Of a stretch of 64,000 nucleotides of DNA, positions 43,122-51,666 are shown one piece after another (within the stretch, counting starts at the first letter, position 1; the number at the start of each line of letters is the position of its first letter). The stretch covers positions 1 through 64,000 of the forward strand of contig NZ_JAGPXT010000006.1 of the NCBI RefSeq assembly GCF_018070465.1. The letters are read 5' to 3'. The DNA is from Micromonospora sp. C95 (lineage in GTDB: Bacteria > Actinomycetota > Actinomycetes > Mycobacteriales > Micromonosporaceae). The notes below the pieces were generated by a model. It was not told the origin of the DNA. It ran no database searches and worked only from the letters and a program-made list of their open reading frames with translations. The position numbers and the translations under genes were made by a program.

Positions 43122-44906
43122 CTACTGAGAACAGCTTGGTGCGGTAACAACATGGGTGGTCCATGGGGTGGCGGTCGGGGTCAGCCACAGCTCGGCCGTA
43201 CCGCTGCCCGTCTTGCCGGTCAGCAGCGAGACCTCCAACGTGCGGGTCCCGCCTGGTCCGACCTCGACGTTCATGGTGGCGACCTGTCGCCGTCGTTCGG
43301 TGCCGTTGCCCACCGAAGTCTCGGCACCGTCGAGTCGGGTGTCGAGCACCGCCCCGCCGGTCGGGCCGTACACCGACACCAGGGTCCGGACGGTGTACGG
43401 GTCCCCGGCCCGACCGAGACCGAGCACCGACTCGCTGAGCCCCGAGGCCGGTGCGGTGGACCGGAGCGTCACCCGGAGGTTCAGCTCACGGCGGCCGTCG
43501 GCGTGGCAGTCGCCGACCGTGAGGTCGGCGGTCTGCCGGAGGTAGTAGCCGAGCTTCGCGCCGCTGCCGTCGTTGAGGAACACACCGACCGTCGGCACGG
43601 TGTCCTGTTCCGGAAGCGCCCCGGCCATCCGGCTGTCGCCGAGTGTCCGCTGTTCCTCCGGTCGGGCACTCCAGAACAGTATCCGACGTTCTTGTATAGA
43701 GCGGTCGAATGCGGACAACAACCCATTCGGGTGGATGTTCCGGGCGAAGAGTGTGTCAAAAACAGTGGCCGCCGCACCCGCGAAGAAGTCGTCCTGTTCT
43801 CGCGGACCCATCTGCTGGTAGGTGTCGCTGAGCAGGGTCCGGACCGCGTTCTCCGCACTCAACGCCACCCCGCCCGGCACCCGCACCGGCCCGGTGGCCT
43901 TCAACAGGTACGACAGCACGACCGGGTCCACGGCCAGGACACCGTCGACCTTCTCCCCGCTGTGCCGCCGGTACATCTCCCGATACAGCGCGGCGGCGGT
44001 CGGGAAGTGCGGGCTGAGGTTGACGTCCGCCGGGTAGATGCCGGGCAGCTCACCCCAGAGGGCCCGCACCTCCGCCGGGATCTTCAGGGGCTCGGGGAAA
44101 CGACCAAGGCTGGAACTGCTGCCCTGGTCACCCATCTTGACCCGGCCCTTGTTCGCCTCGATCACCGCGTACGCGCCGAACATGCCGCCGGTCGCGCGCA
44201 GCTCCGCGGAGTTCTGCGACACCAGCAGGTAACGCCGCGGTCCGTCCACACCGAGCAACGGCGGCAGCAGGCGGCTCGCCCGGTCCGCCGCCGAGGTCAT
44301 CGCGGCCAACCGGTCGATCTCGCCCCGCAGCTCCGTCAGGGCACGCCGAACCTGCCCGACCAGCCGGTCACCGGAGACCTCGGCCAACTCCGTGCGGGTC
44401 CGCTGCACCGCGGCGTGCACCGCGACCAGATCGTCGGTGACGGTACGCAGGCCGGTCAGATCCAGTCGACCCTCCTGCGGCACCAGGCCCCCGAGGTCGA
44501 CGCGGAGCAGCGCCGGGAACGCCTGGCGGGCCAGGTCGTCGATGGCGACGGCGATCTGCCGGACCGCGGTGAGGTTCGCCCCGGCGACCGGGGCCTGCCG
44601 GCCGAGCCACCATCCGGGATCCCCGGTGGCCCGCCGCGCCGCGCCGGACTGCTCCTGCAGGGCGGCGAGGGTTCGCTGGGCGCGAGCGGTGTCGCCGCCG
44701 ACCAGATGGGCGCTCAGTTCCCCGGCCAGGCCGGCGGCGTTGATCAGGTGGGCGCGAGCCTGCCAGCCACGGAAGCCGACCCAGCCGGTGAGGCCCAGCA
44801 GCAACGAGCCGACCACCAACGTGGTCAGCAGGATGCGACGCAGTCGGGCGCGCCGACGACGGCGGGACCGGCTACGCCGCCGTCGAGGGCTTTCGCTCTG
44901 CGTCAC
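43122..44906 (-). CDS. DUF4012 membrane protein
   Basis: Protein of 594 residues with a very basic N-terminus (about 1-25), one membrane helix (26-48) and a large extracytoplasmic part, so type II topology. RRYLLVSQNSAELRATGGMFGAYAVIEANKGRV and VDGVLAVDPVVLSYLLKATGPV are the DUF4012 hallmarks, a family found in exopolysaccharide clusters. A patch around 43680-43760 contains AT-ending rare codons (ATA, TTG, CAA) unlike the rest. An 81-base AT-rich gap separates it from the upstream glycosyltransferase gene and may hold a promoter. Confidence 0.87.
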   Translation of the reverse strand: MTQSESPRRRRSRSRRRRRARLRRILLTTLVVGSLLLGLTGWVGFRGWQARAHLINAAGLAGELSAHLVGGDTARAQRTLAALQEQSGAARRATGDPGWWLGRQAPVAGANLTAVRQIAVAIDDLARQAFPALLRVDLGGLVPQEGRLDLTGLRTVTDDLVAVHAAVQRTRTELAEVSGDRLVGQVRRALTELRGEIDRLAAMTSAADRASRLLPPLLGVDGPRRYLLVSQNSAELRATGGMFGAYAVIEANKGRVKMGDQGSSSSLGRFPEPLKIPAEVRALWGELPGIYPADVNLSPHFPTAAALYREMYRRHSGEKVDGVLAVDPVVLSYLLKATGPVRVPGGVALSAENAVRTLLSDTYQQMGPREQDDFFAGAAATVFDTLFARNIHPNGLLSAFDRSIQERRILFWSARPEEQRTLGDSRMAGALPEQDTVPTVGVFLNDGSGAKLGYYLRQTADLTVGDCHADGRRELNLRVTLRSTAPASGLSESVLGLGRAGDPYTVRTLVSVYGPTGGAVLDTRLDGAETSVGNGTERRRQVATMNVEVGPGGTRTLEVSLLTGKTGSGTAELWLTPTATPWTTHVVTAPSCSQ

Positions 44907-44987
44907 GTCGCACCTCTTTCCAAAAACGGACAGAAGACCACATTGTTCTTAACACCTAACGGCCAATTCGGTGTGTTAATGACTGGA

Positions 44988-46241
44988 TCAGGCTTTACGC
45001 GAGGTTTGCTCGGTCTTACCGTCGCGCCTGGTTCCGGCGGCCGCCGCCTCCAGCAGCAGTTCCTCGATCCGGTCTACGCCCGAGGCGAGCGACATCTCCC
45101 GCAGGTACGCCTCCCGACCGCGCCGCCCCATCTCGACCCGTGCCGGCGCGGGGATCTGCGCCGCCAACCAGAACCGGTCCGCCAGGCTGGCCCAGTCCTC
45201 CGGCGGGCAGGACAGCCCCGCCCGGGCCCGTTCGACAAGGGTCGCGGTGTCGCCGCCGGCCGAGGCGACCACCGGTGCGCCGCACGACAGCACCGCCTGG
45301 AGCTTGTCCGGCACGCTGCTGCGCAACTCCGGCAGATCACGCACCATGACCAGCTGATAGTCGGCGGCGGCATACAGCTCCGGCATGTCCAGCGGAGAGC
45401 GCCGGTCCACGAACCGGACGTTGTCGGCCCGCAGCTCGGCGGCGAGGCCGCGCACCCGCCGCTCGTCGGCGCCCGAGCCCACCAGGACCAGGTCGACGGT
45501 CTCGCCCAGGGCGGCCGCCGCCCGTACCGCCGTGTCCAACCCCTGCCGGGCGCCGATGGTGCCGGCGTGCATCACGACGCACCGCTCGTCCCGGCGGACC
45601 AGCCGTCGGGCGGCCGGACTGGCCGACACCGGACGGAAGATCCGCTCGTCGGTCCAGTTGAGCACCACCCGGACCCGCGCCTGGTCGATCCCGTCCGCGA
45701 GCACCGCGTCCCGCAGCGAGGGCGTGGTCACCGCGACCCGATCGGCGGCCCGGTAGGTCCGGAGCGTGGCCGCCCGGACCCGAGCCGCCCACCGGCCCTC
45801 GTCGACGGAGTCGGGGAGTTGTTCGGCCCAGACGTCCGGCACGTGCAGCACCAGCGGCACCGGGCCGAGCAGGCGTAGCAGGGCCGCCGAGGCGAACGCG
45901 GCGGCCGGTGGCTGATGCACGTACAGCACGTCCACTCCGGCAAGAAACCGCCGACCGACGAGCGCCGCGCTGCCGGCGAAGGTGAGCCAGGAGGCCATCC
46001 GGCCACGTACGGTGGCGTCACCGGTGCTGTACCGCGGCACCCGGCGCACGGTCAGCCCCCGGCTGCGGGTCTCGTGGTGCCAGCGCTGCCGCCAGCCCGG
46101 GTAGACGTGCCCGCCCGGATAGTCGGGGAATCCGGTCAGCACCCGTACCTCGTGACCCCGCGCGGCCAGTTCCTCCGCGAGACTGCCGGGGATGAACGCC
46201 GGCTCCGGTGGAAAGTGGTACGTCACCATCCCGATTCGCAC
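44988..46241 (-). CDS. GT4-family glycosyltransferase (WbuB/WcaI-like)
   Basis: GT-B glycosyltransferase of 417 residues. MRIGMVTYHFPPEPAFIPGSLAEELAARGHEVRVLTGFPDYPGG is the N-terminal pattern of WbuB/WcaI-type enzymes that add N-acetylfucosamine or similar sugars to lipid-linked glycans; MHAGTIGARQGLDTAV and the PDKLQAVLSCGAPVVAS segment form the nucleotide-sugar site. It is part of the surface-polysaccharide locus. The donor sugar cannot be assigned. Confidence 0.87.
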   Translation of the reverse strand: MRIGMVTYHFPPEPAFIPGSLAEELAARGHEVRVLTGFPDYPGGHVYPGWRQRWHHETRSRGLTVRRVPRYSTGDATVRGRMASWLTFAGSAALVGRRFLAGVDVLYVHQPPAAAFASAALLRLLGPVPLVLHVPDVWAEQLPDSVDEGRWAARVRAATLRTYRAADRVAVTTPSLRDAVLADGIDQARVRVVLNWTDERIFRPVSASPAARRLVRRDERCVVMHAGTIGARQGLDTAVRAAAALGETVDLVLVGSGADERRVRGLAAELRADNVRFVDRRSPLDMPELYAAADYQLVMVRDLPELRSSVPDKLQAVLSCGAPVVASAGGDTATLVERARAGLSCPPEDWASLADRFWLAAQIPAPARVEMGRRGREAYLREMSLASGVDRIEELLLEAAAAGTRRDGKTEQTSRKA

Positions 46242-46403
46242 CGGTACACCCCCGTCCCTGCGGACCGGTTCGGCGCGCCGCCCGGGACCGGGAGCGCGAC
46301 GACTGCGTACGATCTCGACATCCCCTCACCGGGTGGACGCTCCCGGCGACCGCCCGTCGTCGCGGCGCCACCGCCCGCGACCGCATCGTCCAGGGGGTTC
46401 CAC

Positions 46404-46958
46404 ATGCTCAGCGGGGTGCTGTTCGTCTGCCACGCCAACCTGTGCCGGTCACCGATGGCCGAGTACGCCGCGCGTCGCCTGCTCGCCGGGCAACCGGTGA
46501 CCGTGGCCAGTGCCGGCACCGACGCCGTCGAGGGCCTGGCCATGCATCCGTACGCGGCGGCGATCGCCGCCGAGACCGGTGACGACCCGACGTCGTTCCG
46601 CAGCCGGCGACTACTGCCGGAACACCTCACCGGTGCGGTGCTGGTGCTGACCGCCACCCGGCGCCAGCGCTCGATCTGCACCGCGCTGGCACCGGCCGCG
46701 CTGCACCGGACGTTCACGCTGCGCCAGTTCGGCCGGCTCGCCGCGGCGGCCGAGCCGGCGACGAACGAGCAGGACGATCCGGTACGGGCCGCGGTGGCCG
46801 CCGCCGCCCTGGCCCGGGGGCGGTTGCAGCCCGCCCCCGGGGACGCCGACGACCTGCGTGACCCCGTGGGGGGCACCCCGGAGGACTTCCGACGCTGCGT
46901 GGAGGAGATCGACCGGGCCCTGCGACCCCTGGCGACGCTCATCGGGACAGCCGGGTGA
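46404..46958 (+). CDS. Low-molecular-weight protein tyrosine phosphatase
   Basis: Cytoplasmic phosphatase of 184 residues. The P-loop VCHANLCRSP contains nucleophile Cys9 and Arg15 (CX5R), and DLRDPVGG provides the general-acid Asp region. Such enzymes dephosphorylate BY-kinases and control chain length of exopolysaccharide. The gene converges with the BY-kinase gene, and the two coding regions overlap by 20 bases. ATG 46404 is preceded by GGGGG; upstream frame extension looks non-coding. Confidence 0.9.
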   Translation: MLSGVLFVCHANLCRSPMAEYAARRLLAGQPVTVASAGTDAVEGLAMHPYAAAIAAETGDDPTSFRSRRLLPEHLTGAVLVLTATRRQRSICTALAPAALHRTFTLRQFGRLAAAAEPATNEQDDPVRAAVAAAALARGRLQPAPGDADDLRDPVGGTPEDFRRCVEEIDRALRPLATLIGTAG

Positions 46959-48405
46959 GTTCCTGCGTGTGGTCGCTCACCTCACCGGAGTGGGTCCGTT
47001 CGGCATGCCGGCCGGCCCGGCTGCGGTCCGTCGGCACCGACTGACCACCGGTCGCGGCGGCGACCACCCGGTAGGCCTCGTACTGGTACGCCTCGGCCTT
47101 GGGTACCCGGGCCATGTTCAGCACGCAGCCGAGCAGCCGCACCGACACCGAGTGCAGGGCCCGGGCGGCCGCGGCCACCTGGGCCCGGGAGGTACGTCCC
47201 TGCTGGGTGACCAGCAGCGCGCCGTCGGCCTGCACGGCCACCACCACACCGTCGGTGACCGCGAGCAGCGGCGCGGTGTCGATGATGACGATGTCGGCGG
47301 ACTCCCGAAGGGCCAGCAGCAGGTCCGACATGGCCTTGGAACCGAGCAGCTCGCTCGGGTTGGGCGGTGCCGAGCCGCTGGGCAGCACGAGCAGCGACTT
47401 GTCTCCCCAGCGCTGCACCACGTCGCCCACCTGCACGTCGCCGACGAGCACGTCGGTCAGCCCCACTCCCGGGTCGATGCCCAGGTAGTCGCCGACCTTC
47501 GGTCGACGCAGGTCGGCGTCGACCAGCAGGACCCGCCAGCCCGCCTCGGCCAGCGCGATCGCCAGGTTGCACGACAGGGTCGTCTTGCCCTCGCCCTGCA
47601 GGGCGCTGGTGACCGCGATGACCCGAGCCGGCTCGTGCACGTCGACGAAGCGCAGGTTCGTCCGCAGCTTGCGGACGGCCTCGGCCCGCGCCGAGGTGGC
47701 GGCGTCGCCGACGATCAGTGGGGCCGACCGCGCGCTGGTGTCGATCGGGATCTCACCGAGCAGCGGGCTGCCGGTCACCCGCTGCAGCCCGGCCGCGTCG
47801 CGCAGCCGGACGTCGGCCATGCCGCGCAGGATCGCCAGCCCGACGCCGGCCAGCAGGCCGAGCAGGGCACCGATCGCGGTATTGCGTACCGGCTGTGGTG
47901 ACACCGGTGTCGGGGTCACCCGTGGCCCACTTACCACCTCGATCTTGATCGGCCCGGGGCTGCCGTCCGGCCGCGTCTCGACCTTCTGCACCAGCTCGAC
48001 GAACTTCGCCGAGAGCGCTTCGGTCACCCGCAACGCCCGGGTCTGGTCGGTGTCGGTCACCGACGCCCGCAACAGCACGGTGCCGGTCTCGGTGGAGGTG
48101 CTGACTCGACGCTGGATCTCCTCGGCGGTCAGCCCGAACTGGTTGTCGGCCACCGCGGCCTGCGCCAGCCGGTCACTGGTCAGCAGCTCCGCGTACGACT
48201 TCACCCGCTGTTGAAGGAAGAGCCCACCCTGGTAGGCGTCGGTGACGCCCTGGCTCGGGGTGGTGACGAAGAAGGTGACCGAAGCGACGTAGCGAGGCTG
48301 GGCCCGCACGGTGACCAGCGCGGTCACGCCCAGGGCCACCATGAGGGTGACCAGGACGATCCACCAATGCCGGCGCACCAGGCGTAGTTGGCGGTACAGG
48401 TCCAT
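46939..48405 (-). CDS. Fused Wzz chain-length regulator/BY-tyrosine kinase
   Basis: Protein of 488 residues. Wzz domain with two helices (about 16-34 and 174-194) surrounding an extracytoplasmic loop, then a P-loop ATPase: Walker A SALQGEGKTT (267-276), Walker A' VLLVDADLR (292-300), Walker B IVIIDTAP (372-379). Tyr440, Tyr442 and Tyr445 near the C-terminus are likely autophosphorylation sites. It should control polymerisation and export of a surface polysaccharide together with the phosphatase next door. Confidence 0.9.
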   Translation of the reverse strand: MDLYRQLRLVRRHWWIVLVTLMVALGVTALVTVRAQPRYVASVTFFVTTPSQGVTDAYQGGLFLQQRVKSYAELLTSDRLAQAAVADNQFGLTAEEIQRRVSTSTETGTVLLRASVTDTDQTRALRVTEALSAKFVELVQKVETRPDGSPGPIKIEVVSGPRVTPTPVSPQPVRNTAIGALLGLLAGVGLAILRGMADVRLRDAAGLQRVTGSPLLGEIPIDTSARSAPLIVGDAATSARAEAVRKLRTNLRFVDVHEPARVIAVTSALQGEGKTTLSCNLAIALAEAGWRVLLVDADLRRPKVGDYLGIDPGVGLTDVLVGDVQVGDVVQRWGDKSLLVLPSGSAPPNPSELLGSKAMSDLLLALRESADIVIIDTAPLLAVTDGVVVAVQADGALLVTQQGRTSRAQVAAAARALHSVSVRLLGCVLNMARVPKAEAYQYEAYRVVAAATGGQSVPTDRSRAGRHAERTHSGEVSDHTQELTRLSR

Positions 48406-48775
48406 CAGGCGGGCCTCCGTACCGGGCCGGTAACGCCAAAGAACTTCACGAAAACCCCCAAGGTCGACTCAATCTCGTGAAACCATTAAAGCGGCTCATG
48501 CGGCTTATGTCCGGAGTTAGGTATTTTCTGAATAGCCGATCACGTCCGCAGTGACCAACCGGACCGGCGGTCCCTCGGAATCGCTCCGATCCGGAAAAAA
48601 TGCGATGTCGTCGTCGAGCGCCACCGAGCGGCTCGTCGCCCTGCTGTGGGAAGAGTCGCCGCCGCACCGCTCGCGACGGCCGTCGGCACTGGATAAGGTC
48701 TTGCACGGGTGTGCCGGGAAGCCTGGTCGGCGATGGTGCCGTGCTGCCCTCTGACCGACGAGGTGGACCTCACGT
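48406..48775. promoter_or_regulatory. Divergent promoter region, BY-kinase and nhaA
   Basis: 370 bases without a gene. The half near the kinase (48440-48540) is notably AT-rich and holds several possible -10 hexamers. For nhaA, TAAGGT at 48694-48699 fits TANNNT and would give a leader of about 70 bases. No riboswitch-like structure was recognised. Confidence 0.5.
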
Positions 48776-50107
48776 ATGACCGACCGGAACCCGCGCCCCG
48801 AGCGCCGCGGCGCGAGCCGCCTCTTCGCCCGTACCTCCTGGCCGGAGGCGCGCTTCCTGGCCGACGTGCTGCGCACCGAGACAGTCGGCGGCGCCCTGCT
48901 CCTCTTCGGTGCCGTGATCGCGCTGGTCTGGGCGAACTCACCATGGGGTGACGCCTACGCAGCGCTGGGGCGGTGGGTGCCCTGGTCGGGCGGCGAAGCG
49001 CTGCACCTCGACCTCGACCTCGCCACCTGGGCCGCCGACGGCCTGCTGGCCATCTTCTTCTTCGTGGTCGGGCTGGAGCTCAAACGCGAGTTCGTCGCCG
49101 GTGAATTGCGCGATCCGCGGCGGGCGGCGCTGCCGGTGGTGGCGGCGGTCGGCGGAATGGTCGTGCCGGCGCTGATCTTCGTGGCCGTCAACGTCGCCGG
49201 TGGTGGCGACGGACTGCGTGGTTGGGCGATCCCGACCGCCACCGACATCGCGTTCGCGTTGGCGGTGCTGGCGGTGATCGGCGCCTACCTCCCGCAGGGC
49301 CTGCGGGCTTTCCTGCTCACCCTGGCCGTGGTCGACGACCTGCTGGCCATCACCATCATCGCGGTCTTCTACACCGACGACTTCAGCGTGCTTCCGCTGC
49401 TCGGCGCCCTGGTGCCGATCGCCCTGTTCGGCCTGCTGGTGCAGCGCCGCCGCACCTGGTGGTGGGCGCTCATCCCGCTGGCCGTGGTGGCCTGGACCCT
49501 GGTGCACTCCTCCGGAGTGCACGCCACGGTGGCCGGCGTACTGCTGGGCTTCACCGTGCCGGTGCTCGCCGGCAAGGGCGGCACCGGCGGTCGCCCGATG
49601 GCCGGCCTCGCCGAGCACCTGGAGCACGTGTGGCGACCGGTCTCGGCCGGCTTCGCGGTGCCGGTCTTCGCGTTCTTCGCCGCCGGTGTCTCGCTGCGCG
49701 GCGCGGACCTCGGCGCGGTGATCACCGACCCGATCGTCCTCGGCATCGTGCTCGGCCTCGTGGTCGGCAAGTGCGTCGGCATCCTCGGCTCGACCTTCCT
49801 GCTGGCCCGGTTCACCCGGGCCAGCCTGGACGAGGACATCAGCTGGTCGGACCTGCTCGGGGTGTCGTTCCTGGCCGGTATCGGCTTCACCGTGTCGCTG
49901 CTCATCGGCGAGCTCGCCTTCGGCTCCGCCGGCTCCGAGGGCGACAACGTCAAGGCGGCGGTGCTGGCCGGCTCGTTGATCTCGGCGCTGTTGGCCACCG
50001 TCGTGCTCCGGCGGCGCAACAAGGTGTACCGGGCGATCGCCCTCAAGGAGCAGGCCGACCAGGACCAGGACGGTGTGCCGGACGTCTACCAGAAGCCCGC
50101 GGGCTGA
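48776..50107 (+). CDS. nhaA: Na+/H+ antiporter NhaA
   Basis: Inner-membrane antiporter of 443 residues that exports Na+ or Li+ for H+. [10 protein letters not shown] carries Asp157 and AVVDDLLAI carries Asp187-Asp188, equivalent to the E. coli Asp133 and Asp163-Asp164 ion-binding residues. About 12 helices. The C-terminal tail is longer than in E. coli and ends with a short acidic stretch ([12 protein letters not shown]) resembling a Ca-binding loop. Single gene. Confidence 0.95.
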   Translation: MTDRNPRPERRGASRLFARTSWPEARFLADVLRTETVGGALLLFGAVIALVWANSPWGDAYAALGRWVPWSGGEALHLDLDLATWAADGLLAIFFFVVGLELKREFVAGELRDPRRAALPVVAAVGGMVVPALIFVAVNVAGGGDGLRGWAIPTATDIAFALAVLAVIGAYLPQGLRAFLLTLAVVDDLLAITIIAVFYTDDFSVLPLLGALVPIALFGLLVQRRRTWWWALIPLAVVAWTLVHSSGVHATVAGVLLGFTVPVLAGKGGTGGRPMAGLAEHLEHVWRPVSAGFAVPVFAFFAAGVSLRGADLGAVITDPIVLGIVLGLVVGKCVGILGSTFLLARFTRASLDEDISWSDLLGVSFLAGIGFTVSLLIGELAFGSAGSEGDNVKAAVLAGSLISALLATVVLRRRNKVYRAIALKEQADQDQDGVPDVYQKPAG

Positions 50108-50125
50108 ACCACGGCACCCGCCCAC

Positions 50126-50416
50126 TCACCCCGGTAGCGCCCGGTCGACCCGCTCGGCCGGGCGTTGCCCGTCTCCCGACCGCCGGCGGAAGTCCGCGGT
50201 CAGCGCGGTACGCACCAGCAGGCGCAGTGCCACGATCGCCACCAGTACGGCGATCTCCGTCCAGGACTGCTCGCCGGTCAGCCGCAGTAGGCCGGCGGCG
50301 AGCAGCATGTCGAGCAGCACCCCCAGGGCCGTCGCGCGGGAACCGGTGGTCAGCAGCGCCACCGTCGCACCGAGCACACCGAACGCCGTGACGAGAGCGG
50401 ACAGCAGCATCCTCAT
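50126..50416 (-). CDS. Small membrane protein, function unknown
   Basis: Protein of 96 residues with two or three hydrophobic segments (about 3-25, 33-45, 52-70) and a polar basic tail. Its ATG overlaps the stop of the DUF1622 gene by four bases (ATGA), so the two are translated together and may interact in the membrane. Confidence 0.7.
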   Translation of the reverse strand: MRMLLSALVTAFGVLGATVALLTTGSRATALGVLLDMLLAAGLLRLTGEQSWTEIAVLVAIVALRLLVRTALTADFRRRSGDGQRPAERVDRALPG

Positions 50417-50763
50417 CGGTCGTCGACCTGCCGTTGTTCGTGTTCGATCTCCCGGCCCAGCACGTAGTTCAACACCGTCCGGATGGCGGCGATGGCGGCC
50501 AGTTGACCGATCTGCGCGAAGGTCGGCGACAGCGCGGTACGCAGGATGTCCGCCGCCAGCTGGAACTCCAGGCCGAGGGTGAGGAAGCGCCCCAGGGACA
50601 GCCGGATCCGGGTGAACACCGCGGCGTCGCGGTGGCGCAGCCCGTCGATCACGAACCGCAACGCGGCCAGGGCCGCACCGACGACGATGACGAAGGCACC
50701 GACCAGCTCGACCGCGGTCACCAGCAACTGGTGGCCCCGTTGGAGGATGACCTCGACGTCCAC
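50413..50763 (-). CDS. DUF1622 membrane protein
   Basis: Protein of 116 residues. VELVGAFVIVVGAALAALRFV, RIRLSLGRFLTLGLEFQLAADILRTALSP and IAAIRTVLNYVLGREIE form the DUF1622 signature with three membrane helices. GTG start 50763 with a weak AAGG. First of a two-gene unit. Function unknown. Confidence 0.83.
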   Translation of the reverse strand: MDVEVILQRGHQLLVTAVELVGAFVIVVGAALAALRFVIDGLRHRDAAVFTRIRLSLGRFLTLGLEFQLAADILRTALSPTFAQIGQLAAIAAIRTVLNYVLGREIEHEQRQVDDR

Positions 50764-50858
50764 CCGGGCGCCTTACCCGGCCTGCATCCGGGTAGTCGAC
50801 GCCCGGGGCGCACGAGTTGACCCGGTCGGCGCAGTCGCGGCACAGGTGTCGACGACGC

Positions 50859-51446
50859 TCAGCGCAACTGGGTCACCGCGTCGACGATCAGCCAGACACC
50901 GCTGACGGCGAAGAGCGCGGCGGCGCCGTACCTGATGGTTCGTTCCGGCAGTTTCCGGCCGAGCAGCCGGCCGGCGACGATCGCCAACGTGTCCGCCGCG
51001 ACCATGCCGACGGTCGAGCCGATCCAGGTGCCGAACCAGCCGTACTGGGTGGCCAGCGTGATGGTGGCGAGCATCGTCTTGTCGCCCAGCTCGGCGAGGA
51101 AGAACGCGACGCCGACGGTGAGCACGGCTGATCTGCCACCCCGGGCGGCACGGCGCTCGTCATCGGCGGTGAGCCGGTCGCCCCGCAGCGTCCACGCGCC
51201 GAAGCCGAGAAAGGCCAGACCCGCCAGCAGCGAGATCCAGCCGGTGGGCAGGGTCGCACCGAGCCCGTGGCCGATCGCCACCGAGGCGAGGTGCACCAGG
51301 GTGGTGGCGACGGTGATGCCGATCAGCACCGGCACCGTGCGGTACCTGGTGGCGAAGGCCAGCGCCATGAGCTGGGACTTGTCTCCCAGCTCGGCGACGA
51401 AGATGACGCCGAAGCTGATCACCAGCGCGGCGAGGAACCCGTCCAT
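50859..51446 (-). CDS. GDT1/UPF0016-family transporter, probable Mn2+ exporter
   Basis: Integral membrane protein of 195 residues, six helices in two repeats. The family motif ExGDK(S/T) occurs twice, ELGDKS (19-24) and ELGDKT (119-124), and forms the cation site. GDT1/TMEM165/MneA members carry Mn2+ or Ca2+. A yybP-ykoY riboswitch in its leader points to Mn2+. GGGAAGG lies six to seven bases before ATG 51446, next to a small hairpin (TCCCGG/CCGGGA). Confidence 0.92.
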   Translation of the reverse strand: MDGFLAALVISFGVIFVAELGDKSQLMALAFATRYRTVPVLIGITVATTLVHLASVAIGHGLGATLPTGWISLLAGLAFLGFGAWTLRGDRLTADDERRAARGGRSAVLTVGVAFFLAELGDKTMLATITLATQYGWFGTWIGSTVGMVAADTLAIVAGRLLGRKLPERTIRYGAAALFAVSGVWLIVDAVTQLR

Positions 51447-51486
51447 GATGTCCTTCCCGGATCAGGCCGGGAGGAGGTGTGGGGCG

Positions 51487-51519
51487 CCCTCGACCCGGCT
51501 GCAACAGCCTGGTCGAAGG
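51487..51519 (-). promoter_or_regulatory. Alternative hairpin after the second Mn riboswitch
   Basis: On the minus strand CCTTCGACC (51511-51519) can pair with GGTCGAGGG (51487-51495), one G-T pair, with an inner GGCTG/CAGCC stem. The CCTTCG part is the 3' strand of aptamer P1, so the two structures exclude each other. Whether the platform works at transcription or translation is not clear. Confidence 0.65.
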
Positions 51520-51608
51520 TCTCGCCCGCCTCGCCGGAACGAGGCCGGGTGGCCGGGCGCGTGACGCACCAGTATGTCGACCACGACGTTATGGGCTACT
51601 CCCCTTCG
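51514..51608 (-). promoter_or_regulatory. yybP-ykoY manganese riboswitch aptamer (GDT1 gene)
   Basis: Minus-strand order: CGAAGG (P1) running into GGGGAGTA (51597-51604), a GCGTCACGCGC segment, a GCCTCG/CGAGGC hairpin, then GAGACC (51518-51523) running into CCTTCG that closes P1. Same layout as the terC copy but with different helix sequences, so pairing is maintained by compensatory change. Confidence 0.85.
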
Positions 51609-51616
51609 CTGCGCCC

Positions 51617-51622
51617 ACCCTA
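51617..51622 (-). promoter_or_regulatory. Candidate -10 of the GDT1 transcript
   Basis: TAGGGT fits TANNNT and lies eight to nine bases before the aptamer, mirroring the spacing seen at terC. Confidence 0.5.
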
Positions 51623-51666
51623 ACCGATCGTCCAGCGGCTGCTCACCCGGGTCGGCCGACGATCGC

